Shown: in pieces, positions 33,591 through 43,777 of the stretch
Layout: each line of letters begins with the position of its first letter
Numbering within the stretch: the stretch's first letter is position 1
Source: Diphasiastrum complanatum
Taxonomy: Eukaryota > Streptophyta > Lycopodiopsida > Lycopodiales > Lycopodiaceae
Direction of reading: 5' to 3'
Assembly: GCA_029204225.1 (NCBI GenBank)
Contig: CM055103.1
Coordinates: forward strand, 27,082,293 to 27,146,292
DNA length: 64,000 nucleotides
Position numbers and translations under genes: made by a program
Notes under the pieces: generated by a model
Databases searched by the model: none
What the model was told of the DNA's origin: nothing
The model's input: only the letters and a program-made list of their open reading frames with translations

Positions 33591-34540
33591 CTTATGGTGA
33601 AGCGAAGGATGATGACATTTGGTCAAGGCCATGGGAGAGGAGATGGAGTCAATTGCCAAGCATAGCACATGGGACTTAGTAGAACCACCAGTTGGCAAGA
33701 AACCCATTGGTTGCAAATGGGTATACAGGACTGAGTACCATGAAGATGGAAGTATAGCAAAGCACAAGGCAAGATTGGTGATCAAAGGGTATGCACAAAG
33801 TAAAGGCATCGACTATGAGGAGACCTTTGCGCCAGTATGCACCACGTGCATGGTATATCAGGATTGATGCCTACTTTTATTCAAAGGGGATGGTGAGAAC
33901 ACACTCTGATCCAAATCTATATGTCTTATGCTTTGATGGTATGGTTGCTTTGATTGCTCTTTCTGTTGATGACTTGATTATTACGGAAAATAATCAAGAG
34001 ATGATAGATATGATTAAGAAAGACCTCACGGAACAATTCGAGATGACAGATCTCAGCCTGATGCATTATTGCCTTGGAGTAGAGGTGTGGCAAAAAGGAC
34101 ACAAAGTGGGTTTAACACAGGTGAAGTATGTCAAAGAGTTGCTGCACAGATTTAGGTTGCAGGATTGCAAACTAGTGAATACTCCTATTGAACTAGGTAG
34201 AAACCATTTTAAGCTTGATGAGTCACAATCATCTGATGCTACACTGTATAGGCAGTTAGTAGGGAGCTTGATTTACCTTACCACGACTAGACCAAATATA
34301 TGTTATGTTGTTGGGATTGTAAGTCAATTTATGGCAGCACCTACAAAAACGCATTGGAGGACAGCTGAACGCATTTTGCGTTATGTGAAAAGAGCTTCAG
34401 ATTATGGCTTGATTTGCAGGATTCATGTTGTTCATTGTAGCACAGAAGAACAACTAGCTGATATTTTCACTAAGCCACTTGTTGGAGAAAAGTTTGATAA
34501 GTTTAGATCAAAGCTTTTTGTACTTAAAGTTTGTTGACTT
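33590..34540 (+). pseudogene. Copia D reverse transcriptase and RNase H with two internal deletions
   Basis: The RT N-terminus is clear ([35 protein letters not shown]). At about 33840 the sequence jumps to [12 protein letters not shown], so the fingers/palm centre of roughly 350 bp is missing. The palm motif then reads LSVDDLI, with serine in place of the tyrosine of YVDD. The connection (GSLIYLTTTRPNICYVV) continues to SDYGLI near 34418. There the RNase H core is missing and the sequence passes straight to EEQLADIFTKPL and the terminus. Confidence 0.87.
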
Positions 34541-34582
34541 TAAAGCTATGTATATGACTGTATAAAAAGTAGACTCTACCTT

Positions 34583-34591
34583 AAGGGAGAG
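34583..34591 (+). other. Polypurine tract of Copia D
   Basis: AAGGGAGAG directly before the 3' LTR. Confidence 0.75.
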
Positions 34592-34864
34592 AGTTAGAAT
34601 TAAAGTAGAATCACTTTGCTACTGTACTGTGGGTCCTATCAGTTGATAAGGATCAGTTGGCCTCACCACAAGGCAAGTCAACGGGACACACGTCCCGCCA
34701 ACGGCAACCTGGGTCATGCATGGGTTGCCTGAGTGAACAACTATATGTACAGTGTAATTTCATTTTGAGAAATACAATTGCTATGTGAGCTTGCTGTGGA
34801 GAGTGTTTTCTATCTGTGTTACTGTGTAGCATGATCTGTGTTCCTGTGCAAAGCAAATTCTAAG
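34592..34864 (+). repeat. 3' LTR of Copia D
   Basis: 273 bp; matches the 5' LTR apart from about a dozen substitutions, mostly G/A or C/T, and an indel in the TACTATACTGTGG region. The TSD follows at once. Confidence 0.92.
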
Positions 34865-34865
34865 T

Positions 34866-35650
34866 ACCCCTTCCTTCAATCTCATCATACACCCCCCGCC
34901 CCCCTCCCACACACACACACTCACTCTCTCTCTCCCTCTCATCCACTTTCTTCTGTCCTCTCTCCCTTCACTTGTCATTCTCTTTTTTTTTTGTCATCAT
35001 CACCTCCTCTATCTCTTCCAAGTATTAATAATCCTTCATTTACTCTTGGTGTATCGGCCCTTCTCTCTCCCTCCAATCTGCCCCCTTCATAACTTCCTTT
35101 GACATGGGTCCCCATGTGTGGTAAACCCACCACCCTGATTTATTCTCCCGCAGCTACTCCACCCCATTTTTTTTCACCTCCTCTAGCCCACTCACACTTA
35201 TACACACACATCCATAGTGAAATAAAGAACAAACATGTGAATTTCAATTCTAGATTTTGAAAAGCTCAATATATAGTTCCAAGCGCAAGATGACATTATT
35301 TGAGGATTTAGAATGATATATTCACATTAGCTCTTTGGTACCTTGTAGAAATTGACATGTTTATGCATCTCCTATGTGCATCAATGTTTTAAGGCATGTC
35401 TAACTAACAAATAGGCCTTATAATTGAAGCATATTGTAGCTTATTGTCATTTGCAATTTTATATATAACCTTGGTCAAATTCACTTGGAGGTAGAGATAA
35501 TAGAATGATGTAAAAGCTTAAGAAAAATGACGTATAACATATAGGACAACATATACTATTTTTATTACTTCCCTTGTTATGGGTACTTTGTAGACATTAA
35601 TAGCGATGTGTTTAATGGACCTATGGGTACTTCGTAGATGTTGATACCTC
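34866..35650. other. CT/CA-rich and AT-rich unassigned stretch
   Basis: Low-complexity CCC, (CA)n and TCTC words (34890-35100) give Pro/Ser/His-rich spurious frames. No gene was recognised. Confidence 0.5.
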
Positions 35651-35654
35651 TCTG

Positions 35655-35659
<5 letters not shown>

Positions 35660-35710
<51 letters not shown>

Positions 35711-35760
35711 ATGATATTAAAATCACACTAAGGCTCTCTTGGATCCTTACAATTTGTTCT

Positions 35761-35806
<46 letters not shown>
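35660..35806. repeat. (CT)n and (GA)n microsatellites in inverted arrangement
   Basis: A CT run (35660-35706) and a GA run (35765-35806) are separated by about 58 bases. Being complementary, they could pair over about 20 dinucleotides as a stem-loop in either strand. Confidence 0.85.
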
Positions 35807-35809
<3 letters not shown>

Positions 35810-37550
35810 TTGATTAGCCTCATATTCATCAAAACCATTATCTTCAAAATTTATTTTTGGAGAATTGTCTCCTATATTCACATTATAAATAACATGTAAT
35901 AGAAATATGCAATAATACCAAATAAGCATAGGGAGTGCAAAAACTATCTTGGATAGTTTAAGGAAGCTCAAAAAGGGAAAAAAAACATGATGCAAATCAT
36001 ACAATGGTTGAATGCAAATCTTCAAGGAACGCCTCTGTGTTGAGGAGATGCAAACCTCGGGTCATTGCGAGTTGTTGGTTGAATTCTTGAGGAGCGTGTT
36101 TTGAGGAGATCAAATCTCGAGTAAAGTTTGTAAATCTTGATTTTCAATATCATTTTATTGTACCTTGACTCATGACAATTAAATTAAGTTGTAGGCCGTA
36201 AAAAATATGGCTCGAAATTTAAAATAAGTTGTAGCCCGTCAAAAAGATGGCTCGAAAATAGCCTTCGGCCATATAGATGTATAATTTATTTAGTTAGTAG
36301 TTCTAATACCTAATATCTTTCATTGTTTTTTGAACATTCTAGGCTATGTTTTTTTTTTTAAGAAAACCCAAAAGCAAAAAAAAGGTCTTTCAGAAAAGAA
36401 AAAAAAAAAAAAAAAGCCCTTATTGAAAGGAGCTTGCTGATAGTGCCATCCATGTCTGCCACACCGAAGGATAGGAATGATGAAAGGCAAGTAGGCCATC
36501 GACATGAACTGCAGCATGTAGATGACCAAACCTGTTATGAGCCGGTTTCACATTACGCAACTGGAACCATATGCTTAAAGGTAGCTTTCACACCATCTTT
36601 CAGTACAAATATTGCAAATTCTTTTCCATGCGATCAGCGTCAGAATGCTCGTGGATGATGTCAATTATTAGCGTGGTATGACTGCAATTGGCACTGCAGC
36701 AAAATCCAAATGCGAAATTACCAATTGATTTGACTTTGATTGAGGTATGTAATGACCAAATCCATCATTGATATCTTTTTGGTGTGATATGACTGCATTT
36801 GGCACTACATATTTGAAAAATAGCGATAGATTTGAATCATTCATATATGCAAACAATAAATAATCTCAGAAGAGTGCTTGTTGTGTGTTTAACTAAGATT
36901 TCTATTGAAGGGGGGCTTGTTGATTACAGCAGATTTGAAAATATTGGTGATACTATATAGATAACGTAATTTTTTTACCTTATTGTGAAGGTTTAATGGC
37001 TGTTTGGTGTTTTGAAGTTCTTTTCTCATTTGCATTACGATAAGTTTCTTATGTTTCTTGGAGCAGTCGAACATTACTTATGTTTCTTGGAGCAGTCGGA
37101 CATTATTGAAGGATTGTTTCCGCTTATTTTAGAAAAGACATTGACTCAGTCCTGAATGTTTTCAAAACATAGTTCTCCCTAACAGTGTGATGTCGGCTTT
37201 TGCCTACACTACATAACTAAAAATTTTGGATTTTCCATTAAACATTTCAATGCCTGGATATCCTCACCTTGGATAAATCTTCCAATAACGATTTCTTTCG
37301 GTAGCTGCAATGACAACGACACCTACCTTTGAACTATTTTTAGGGGCAAGAGATTACCGACTTAAAGTGGATTGGAACTTGTGGATTTTTTGCTTCCTGA
37401 TGTTCTGCATGATGGGAATGAAGGCCTTGAATATTCACCAACCCCTCTCGAAGATCAACATCACTAAAATGTCCATTGTTCTTGATCCATCTGCATCCAT
37501 CGGTGCAGCGCTAGATCTACTCGGGCTTCAGGTACATTATCTGACACAAA
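35807..37550. other. Unassigned AT-rich stretch
   Basis: No convincing gene. A minus-strand hydrophobic frame near 36510-36400 (LQFMSMAYLPFIIPIL) and a plus frame at 37310-37558 have no recognised domain. A 15-bp word, TTATGTTTCTTGGAGCAGTCG, is directly repeated (truncated here) near 37050 and 37077. Poly-A and poly-T runs occur near 36350-36415. Confidence 0.4.
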
Positions 37551-37559
37551 GTTTCTAAT

Positions 37560-37680
37560 GAAATTTTCTTGAATAGATGGTGATGCGCCATACAATGGAG
37601 TTCGATAAGCAACTAATGCGTGGAAATTTTTCTGAAGCTTCTTCGAGGTTGACGGGATCTACAGCCAAGGTAGTACTCAA
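37560..37680 (-). pseudogene. Possible next exon of the GDP-mannose pyrophosphorylase remnant
   Basis: After an intron-like gap of about 75 bp, the minus strand encodes PRISCLSNSIVWRITI. This resembles in spacing the LSRCTVMRGVRI beta-helix segment that follows in the family. The match is weak and a stop is near, so this is a suggestion only. Confidence 0.3.
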
Positions 37681-37752
37681 CAACTTCGCGCGCACATGCA
37701 CGGCCATGCAAATAAAAACAAAAATACACAAAGAATGAAAAATATTGCTTAC

Positions 37753-38104
37753 CATGGTGGCAATGATTGGTCGCAGAAAAATCAAATATCCCTCCCCGAT
37801 CTGTGCACTCAAATCTATTGTCATATTCCCTACCACATGTGTCCCCTTTGAGAGCTTGCTCGGTGCGATCTGGTGCAGAGAGTCGAGGTATAGGCGCAGG
37901 CCTGTGATGTAGTCCCGTGGCTGCCCTATATCTTGTTCGATGTCCATCCAGAACCCTGGGAGCACCTTTGCGTAAAGGGAGCATTCTGATGCGATTTTGG
38001 AGAACATTTCCTTCTCGATTGAAGTGGTCGCATTTCCTTCTCGATTGAAGTGGGTCGCAGCTGGTGGATCTGATTCAGAGTGGCAGGGTTAAGCAGATAG
38101 ATGA
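37753..38104 (-). pseudogene. GDP-mannose pyrophosphorylase (mannose-1-phosphate guanylyltransferase) exon remnant
   Basis: The minus strand reads IYLLNPATLNQIHQLRPTSIEKE, in two short frames broken by a local duplication. It continues FSKIASECSLYAKVLPGFWMD, then GQPRDYITGLRLYLDSLHQ, HVVGNMTID and SAQIGEG. This is the end of the nucleotidyltransferase domain and the start of the left-handed beta-helix of the plant enzyme that makes GDP-mannose for ascorbate, cell-wall and glycoprotein synthesis. A 26/27-bp tandem duplication (38005-38030, 38031-38057) shifts the frame at the TSIEKE motif. A 9-bp insertion adds three residues in FWMDIGQP. The sequence after GEG has drifted. A donor-like ATG|GTAAGC ends the exon at 37753, so this is a genomic fragment and not a processed copy. 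Confidence 0.82.
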
Positions 38105-38426
38105 GATGTAGCAGAGACTAAAAAATGGATTCATAGACATTGAAACAAAATCCAGAAAATGCACAAGAACAAACCTATGTCTCACACTTCTCATAATAAG
38201 TCTACTGCAAAATCTCAGCACTCGAATCAAAAAAGTGTGCCTTAATCAATCGAAAAGTCTTGTCCAGTGTGGAGCATCGCTGCTTTTTGGACAGGATCAG
38301 AGAATGGCCTCAATCTCCTCCTCCTTCTCCTCCATCTCCATGAGCGTTCAACTATTCTAGATCGCCCTCAAGAAAGTTACCTGCCCTCACTAAAGCTGCC
38401 AGTCACGATCCCACACACCCATGTGT

Positions 38427-38580
38427 GAGAGAGAGAGAGAGAGAGAGTGTGTGTGTGCGAGAAAGGAAAATTCAAATTGGGTGATACGGGTAAAGTAGGA
38501 TAGAGGAGAGAGAGAGAGAGAGAGATATGAGGGGGAAAGTAGGGTATAGGGGATAGAGAGAGAGGAGGCCATGTATATGC
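38427..38580. repeat. GA/GT microsatellite cluster
   Basis: (GA)n at 38427-38447, (GT)n to 38457, (GA)n near 38505-38525, and AGAGAGAG near 38553-38565. They generate long Ser/Leu/His-rich frames on the minus strand that are not genes. Confidence 0.85.
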
Positions 38581-38581
38581 G

Positions 38582-38722
38582 TGCATGGGGAAGAGGGCCA
38601 TGCATGCTCCTACCCATACATGCATCCCCCTCCCATCATTTTTAGTGAAAAAATTGCGTATGCATGGGTGAGGGGAGGAAGATGCATGGGTGCACTCATA
38701 CACATGCACAAAACTGTACATA

Positions 38723-38764
<42 letters not shown>
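38582..38764. repeat. Dispersed repeat copy 2 with uninterrupted (TA)n
   Basis: Homologous to 27389-27528. Here the TA run (38729-38764) is not followed by the CTAG hairpin end but by AAAGAAAAGTTACATC. It therefore looks like an unoccupied version of the site that carries Helitron-like terminus 2. Confidence 0.75.
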
Positions 38765-38767
<3 letters not shown>

Positions 38768-39172
38768 AAAAGTTACATCTTGTAAATGCACATCTCACAT
38801 GACATCCACATTGCATGTCTTTTTAGGTAGGTTTCATTTTGCAGGTCTTCTATGGCAATTAAGAAAATGAAAGCCATATACAACAAAAGTACTTTTTTTA
38901 TCTAAATATAAAAAATACACTAAAGTTTGTATTGGTAATGAACCAACTAGGACGCATGGCACGGACTTAATTCACCGGCCTTAACAACTCAAATTAAAGA
39001 TATATTGGCAGTAGCACAGAACACGTGTAGATCAAGTTCACTTACGTAAAACTGTGTAAAGCTGCAAGTGATTTATTGACAAACTAAGAAAGATACCTGG
39101 AAGTTCCTTGAACTTCAGAGTGGTCATTAGTGTTCATGAAGAGGACATGCCACCAGAGCATTATGTGCCAAT

Positions 39173-40291
39173 CTAGGAAAATGATTGTTGCGTTGATTTT
39201 TTTGCCAGGTAATCCTTCAGTATTTCAGGGGCGCCCGCCTTAAGTTTGTTTTCGTACTCCCAAGAAGCCTCAATGAGTGAAGCCCGTAGCCACTTCACTA
39301 GATATTTGCGTTGAATGCGTGGCAATATTTGTTCTGGTACAAGGTGTCTCGTTGTATTCTCAAGTGCCGTTGGTGGGTGACGGAGTTCGTGTTGTCGATC
39401 AAATAGCTCATCCGGTTTATACCGCTTGAGTAATGAGATGTGAAACACAGTGTCTATATCCAAGGTGGATGGCAACATCAATCAATAAGCCACTGGGTTG
39501 ATCTTCTTTGTGATATAATAGGGCCCAGCATAAGGTCGAACGAACTTATGAGATAATCCTTTTGGCAACAAGATATTTTTAGTGTTCAGCCAAACTTGAT
39601 CACCTTCCTTAAATTCCAGTTCTCGTCGATGTGGGTTTACGTCGGCTGCCATGCTACGTTGTGATTGCTCCAAAAATGCCTTCACCTCTATAAGCTTTAT
39701 GTGCCACTCATTGATGAATTCCTCTGTAGTGGGTACCAGAGTTTCTTGCATGCTTGTAAGAAAAGAGCTCAGAACAATCGGTAACCGATCTCGAATGGTG
39801 CCTTTCTAGTAGATCTGTTCACTTGGTTGTTATGTGCGAATTTGAGGATATCCAAGTAGCTGACCCAATCAGATTGGTCCCAAGTGACACAATTCCGTAC
39901 ATATTGTTCAATTTGTCGATTAACTCGTTCAGTGTGCCCATCTGTTTGAGGGTGATAAGCAGTGCTGAAATTCAGTCCAGTCCCCAGGAGGTGAAATAGA
40001 CATGTCCAAAACTTTCTTACGAACTTGGTGTCTCGGTCAGAAATAATCATTCTAGGCAAGCCATGGTATTTGAAAACACATTTAAAAAAACAACATTGCC
40101 ACTTCTTTGGCTGTCACTAAACTCTTAGTTGGTACAAGGTGAGCTTGTTTTGAGAAACGGTCAACCACCACAAAAATCGAGTCGAAACCTTGGCAACGTG
40201 GTAGTTGAACAATAAAATCCAGGCTCACTGAATCCCAAGGGTATGCTGGTACTGGTAATGGCTGGAGTAGTCCTGCTGGGGTCTCGGTCAA
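39173..40291 (-). pseudogene. Gypsy E integrase and chromodomain
   Basis: Integrase enters at [20 protein letters not shown] and [10 protein letters not shown], with [14 protein letters not shown], then LPRMIISDRDTKF and FSTAYHPQTDGHTERVNR (40.29-39.9 kb). The three core acidic residues can be placed at D (SLDF), D (SDRD) and E (TERVN). The C-terminal part has FKEGDQVWLNTKNI and the GPY-like segment PYAGPYYI. The chromodomain reads YLVKWLRASLIEASWEYENKL near 39.3 kb. Stops separate the blocks at about 40080, 39760 and 39482. Confidence 0.87.
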
Positions 40292-40297
40292 AAATAA

Positions 40298-41159
40298 TCA
40301 TTCTAGGCAGGCCATGGAGGCAAGAATGGGTTCTTGAGTGATCCGTCGTTGTAGTTCTTGGAACGTTGCTTCACATTCCGGTGTCCATGTCATCTTTAGA
40401 TGAGTCTTTGTCTGCTCCAACAACGGTGCCATAATTTTGCTAAATGCCTCAATGAATCTCCTGTAAAAGTTACATAGCCCCACGAAGGATTTGATGCCAC
40501 GAACAGTTTTAGGTGCTAGCCAATCCAAGATAGCCTTGATCTTTTTAGGATCCATCCGAATTCGTCCGTAACCTATAATATGTCCAAGGAAATCAACTTC
40601 CTCTACCACAAACTCACATTTCTCTCTTTTCACGAACAAGCAATTCCTCCTCAGTCGTTGTAGAACCGTCCTTAAATGTTTAATGTGATCTTTGAGGCTA
40701 CAGCTAAACACTAAAATGTCTCGATGTACACACTGACAAATTCATCTAAGCAGTCTTGAAAAATGTCGTTCATCAACGTGCAAAAAGTGGCTGGTGCATT
40801 TGTTAGACCGAATGGCATCACCCTGAACTCGTGACTCCCGTACCATGTTCAAAAAGCCGTTTTGTGCTCATCGCCTTTAGCTATTCGAATTTGGTGATAT
40901 CCAGATATGAGATCTATTCAGCTAAAATATTTGGCAGGTTTGAGCTGGTCGAACAGGTCATCAATTCTAGGCATGGGTACTTGTTCTTGATGGTACCTTT
41001 GTTGAGCATGTGGTAATCCACACACATCCGAAGAGTCTTGTCCGCTTTTTTCACGAATAACATTGGAGCTCCAAAAGGCAAAGCGTTGGGTCTAATAAAT
41101 CCTTTGTCTACTAATTCACCAAGTTGTCGTTTCAATTCCACCAACTCTTCTTGTGACAT
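40298..41159 (-). pseudogene. Gypsy E reverse transcriptase
   Basis: Motifs in order: [35 protein letters not shown] (41.1-41.0 kb), a frame-broken palm, then HIKHLRTVLQRL, KREKCEF, VDFLGHIIG, FVGLCNFYRRFI and ATFQELQRRITQEPIL (40.68-40.31 kb). At the catalytic Y-x-D-D box (about 40715-40725) one base is missing, so the two aspartates are lost and the frame shifts. The sequence breaks off at EPIL, where RNase H should begin. Confidence 0.85.
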
Positions 41160-41905
41160 CCTAGTGCTCGCGAAGTTGGTTTTGTTCTTGGTACCAACTC
41201 AATTTTATGGTCCATTGGTCTTCGAGGAGGTAACTTAGCTGGGAGTTTCTCTGGAAACACATCGCTAAATTCCTCTAGCAAATTTGCCACCTCTTTTGGC
41301 AAGTTTTCTTGTCGCACGCTTTTCCCTTCTGGAACCTCTCGGCAGATACAAAGAAAGCACTTTGACCTGTTAACTTTCGTCATTCTTTTTCTCACTGATG
41401 TAGCCACTAGACTTTGCTCAATGTCGGCCCCCTTTGCATACCCTTCGGGCAGGGCTTTGGTCATACATATTTGTCCCTTGTAATCCAAGAGGACCAAGTT
41501 TGAGTTCCTACCCAAGACTACAATACAGTGTTTATCTAACCAAGGGAGGCCCAAAATCACGTCGAAGGCATTCATCTCCAAAATAAAAAAGCTAAGAAAC
41601 TTCCATCTCCCAATCTGCACTGGGATGTTTAGTGTTGCTCTGTTTGCATCTAGTACCCCCTTTCTTGTTTCTACCTTGAGGGTTGATGTCACATTCCTGG
41701 TCGGCAAGCTGAACTTTTCCACTACGCGGCTTGAAATGTAGTTATGTGAAGTTCCGGAGTCGAACATGAAATTTGATTTCCTCCCCACGATCTTTCTAGA
41801 TAGAGATAATAATCTCGAACCAGTCTTGGGGTTGCCCCATGGAAGCTCCTTTCCATACTTGTGTGTCATCCACCAACAAATATAAACTCCTCTCTCAACT
41901 CCCAA
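41132..41905 (-). pseudogene. Gypsy E protease and RT start
   Basis: A frame of 257 codons is open. The protease active site reads FMFDSGTSHNYIS and the flap-side motif reads FDVILGLPWLDKH, both well preserved. The linker leads to the RT N-terminal motif EFSDVFPEKLPAKLPPRR followed by HKIELVP. The frame then shifts near 41150 within the segment that normally reaches the first RT palm motif. Confidence 0.85.
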
Positions 41906-43760
41906 CTAGATCAAATCACCTAGAACAAATCAAGCAGCCAGGGGTTATTCAGGTCCAGGCTAGCACACCACAAATGAACATACCAACCAAAGCTAACACA
42001 GAGGATCCCTCTAAAGCCACATCCCCCTTGAGACCGGACGTAGGACCTTTGCCTAGCTACGCCCACACAAAACTATCACAGAACTAGCCCACGGGAAACA
42101 TCCATCCAACCATCTGTGCTTTCAGCATTACGCAACACATTGCGTCAGTCATGCCCCACCAACTCTGGTCGATAGCCCTTATAGCTAAACGATTGGTAGC
42201 TATTCTGCACCGGTAGCTAACCACCCGTGCTTTACACCCGAATTCGAGGAGCATCTCCGTATCAATGGTTAACCCGTACAGATCAAATATGTCACCCCGC
42301 ACCCCACAAGGCACAGAATGTGCTTTCACCAACCTAATGGCAACACCTTGTCTCATTTGTCCTACGTGCAGACGTCGCGGCGCCAGACGCAAACTGCGGG
42401 AACTGACCATGCTTACACCTCAAGAGTAGCACCTTGCCTCATCAAGTCCCCGTTCTGCCGACCACCCCGACCGTGGACGCACCCGTGCTTAGCACCTTGC
42501 ACAACGACTATCTTGACAAATCCCAAAAAATGGCCATCCCTGTGAGACTTGCGTAGCTAACCGGCTACCACATGTTGCATCGGTGCCTCAAAGGGCACTG
42601 GGACTTGAGCAGTTTTTCCAACACGTGCTTAAGTCTGACATTCATCTATCATGCACTTTCGTAAAAGCCAACTTAGAAAACGTAACAAGCTTAACCATTC
42701 AGACTTAAGAAAACTGGAATCCCAACCAACCCGAAAGCCAACTTAGAATCCGTCCCCAAAAGATAACAACCAAAGGCAAAGACAAGCCACACATGAAACC
42801 CAAGGCATAGTGGTCACCAAACTGACCAAATGGCATAGCGGTGAGCCAACGTCGGTGACGTGGACCCTTAGGCGCCAGCGATGCAAAAAGGTTGTAGTAA
42901 GGGTCCTTCTACTTGGACCAGTCCCAGAGGTGAAACCGAAATGATAATCAACCCCCAGGATCAACTTTCTTAAATTTGGAAGAGTTTTACATTCATACAT
43001 AGACTGACTGGTCTCGAGGCCACCAACACGTGCTGGGCATTGTGTTTGGCTCGCGTTGGTAGAGGGAGTTGAGACCTGGCGACTGGATTGGCACTAGTTG
43101 AGCTGCCCAAGTTTAGTCCTGGTGTGATTTTGTGCGCCCCCTCTATCCTGAAATATAGCGCTTTCTGGTAAAGCATGCTTTTTTGGACTTAGTTTTTATT
43201 TTGCTGATTAAACCTGGCAAGCCTGGCAGAATCAGTCTGGCTCTTGGACATGGGTCCCGGGAGCCATCTCAGCGGCAGATCAACTTGGCTCTTGACTAGG
43301 CCATGACTTGAGCTCCAGAGCTAGCTCATGACTTGTGACTACTTGGCTGGCTCACCATAGGTCGGAGGCTCAGTCCTTGACTTCCTAACTCGTGTCACCC
43401 CTTAGAGTCTTACAAGGCAACGTGGTGCACCTGAGTCAACTTTACAACACTGACCATGTTCAGAATTCGTGGAGGTTATAGGATGAAAGAGCAATGTCTG
43501 TTATGGCTGCAGACAGCTCTGCGAATTCTGACATACTGTTTGGTTGATAAATGTCACTTGGGTCACTTCTTTCAGAGAAAATGCCCAAGTTGATACTTTT
43601 GTTGCTTCCCTCTGGCTTGATGGGTTGCTCAGCAGCTCGTTTAGGACTTGAAGAGAAGTCTTGTGCTGGAGTGTGAAAAGAAAAACAAAATCAGTTAAGC
43701 ATATATACAAGCACGTTAAAAATGTGAAAAAGAACAAGAAAGCTAGGTAGAAAAATCTTA
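41906..43760. other. Unassigned, relatively GC-rich stretch
   Basis: This is where gag of a minus-strand Gypsy element would lie, but I find no capsid motif or CCHC knuckle. It may be unrelated sequence brought in by rearrangement. The frames on both strands are short and without domains. Confidence 0.45.
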
Positions 43761-43762
43761 AA

Positions 43763-43777
43763 GCGGCAACGGCGCCA
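43763..43777 (-). other. Gypsy primer binding site, tRNA-Asp type
   Basis: The minus strand reads TGGCGCCGTTGCCGC directly after a CCAACA end. It is complementary to the 3' end of plant tRNA-Asp (CGGCAACGGCGCCA), a primer used by several plant Gypsy lineages. It implies a minus-strand element whose 5' LTR lies to the right. Confidence 0.75.

Larger units (their letters stand above)
29472..34865 (+). mobile_element. Copia element D, complete outline but internally deleted
   Basis: This is a 5.4-kb plus-strand LTR retrotransposon in the order 5' LTR, tRNA-iMet primer site, 1.3-kb leader, gag, protease, integrase, partial RT, RNase H tail, polypurine tract, 3' LTR. ACCCC, extendable to GTACCCC, flanks both ends as a target-site duplication (29465-29471 and 34864-34870). 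The LTRs begin AGTTAGAATT and end AATTCTAAG(T), so the usual TG..CA ends are missing. The LTRs differ at roughly a dozen positions over about 270 bp by eye, plus a small indel, which points to an old insertion. RT has lost its centre and RNase H its core, so the element could move only with help from a relative. Confidence 0.9.
39173..41905 (-). mobile_element. Gypsy element E (chromovirus-type) pol, decayed
   Basis: Minus-strand Ty3/Gypsy pol in the order protease, RT, integrase, chromodomain. The presence of a C-terminal chromodomain places it among the chromoviruses. RNase H and the integrase zinc domain are deleted between RT and integrase (about 40300). Coding is split over several frames. 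No LTR could be tied to it with confidence: the left side after the chromodomain stop (39173) shows no clear polypurine tract plus TG. Confidence 0.88.

Noticed and set aside
34838-35092. Pro/Ser/His-rich 84-codon plus-strand frame
   Set aside because: It starts inside the Copia D 3' LTR and runs through CT/CA low-complexity DNA.
36344-36529. Phenylalanine-rich membrane-like frame
   Set aside because: Its core is a poly-A/poly-T run, and the rest has no recognised domain.
37310-37558. Plus-strand 82-codon frame with a DPSASIG motif resembling a beta-helix enzyme
   Set aside because: The likeness is limited to seven residues and the frame has no other family motif.
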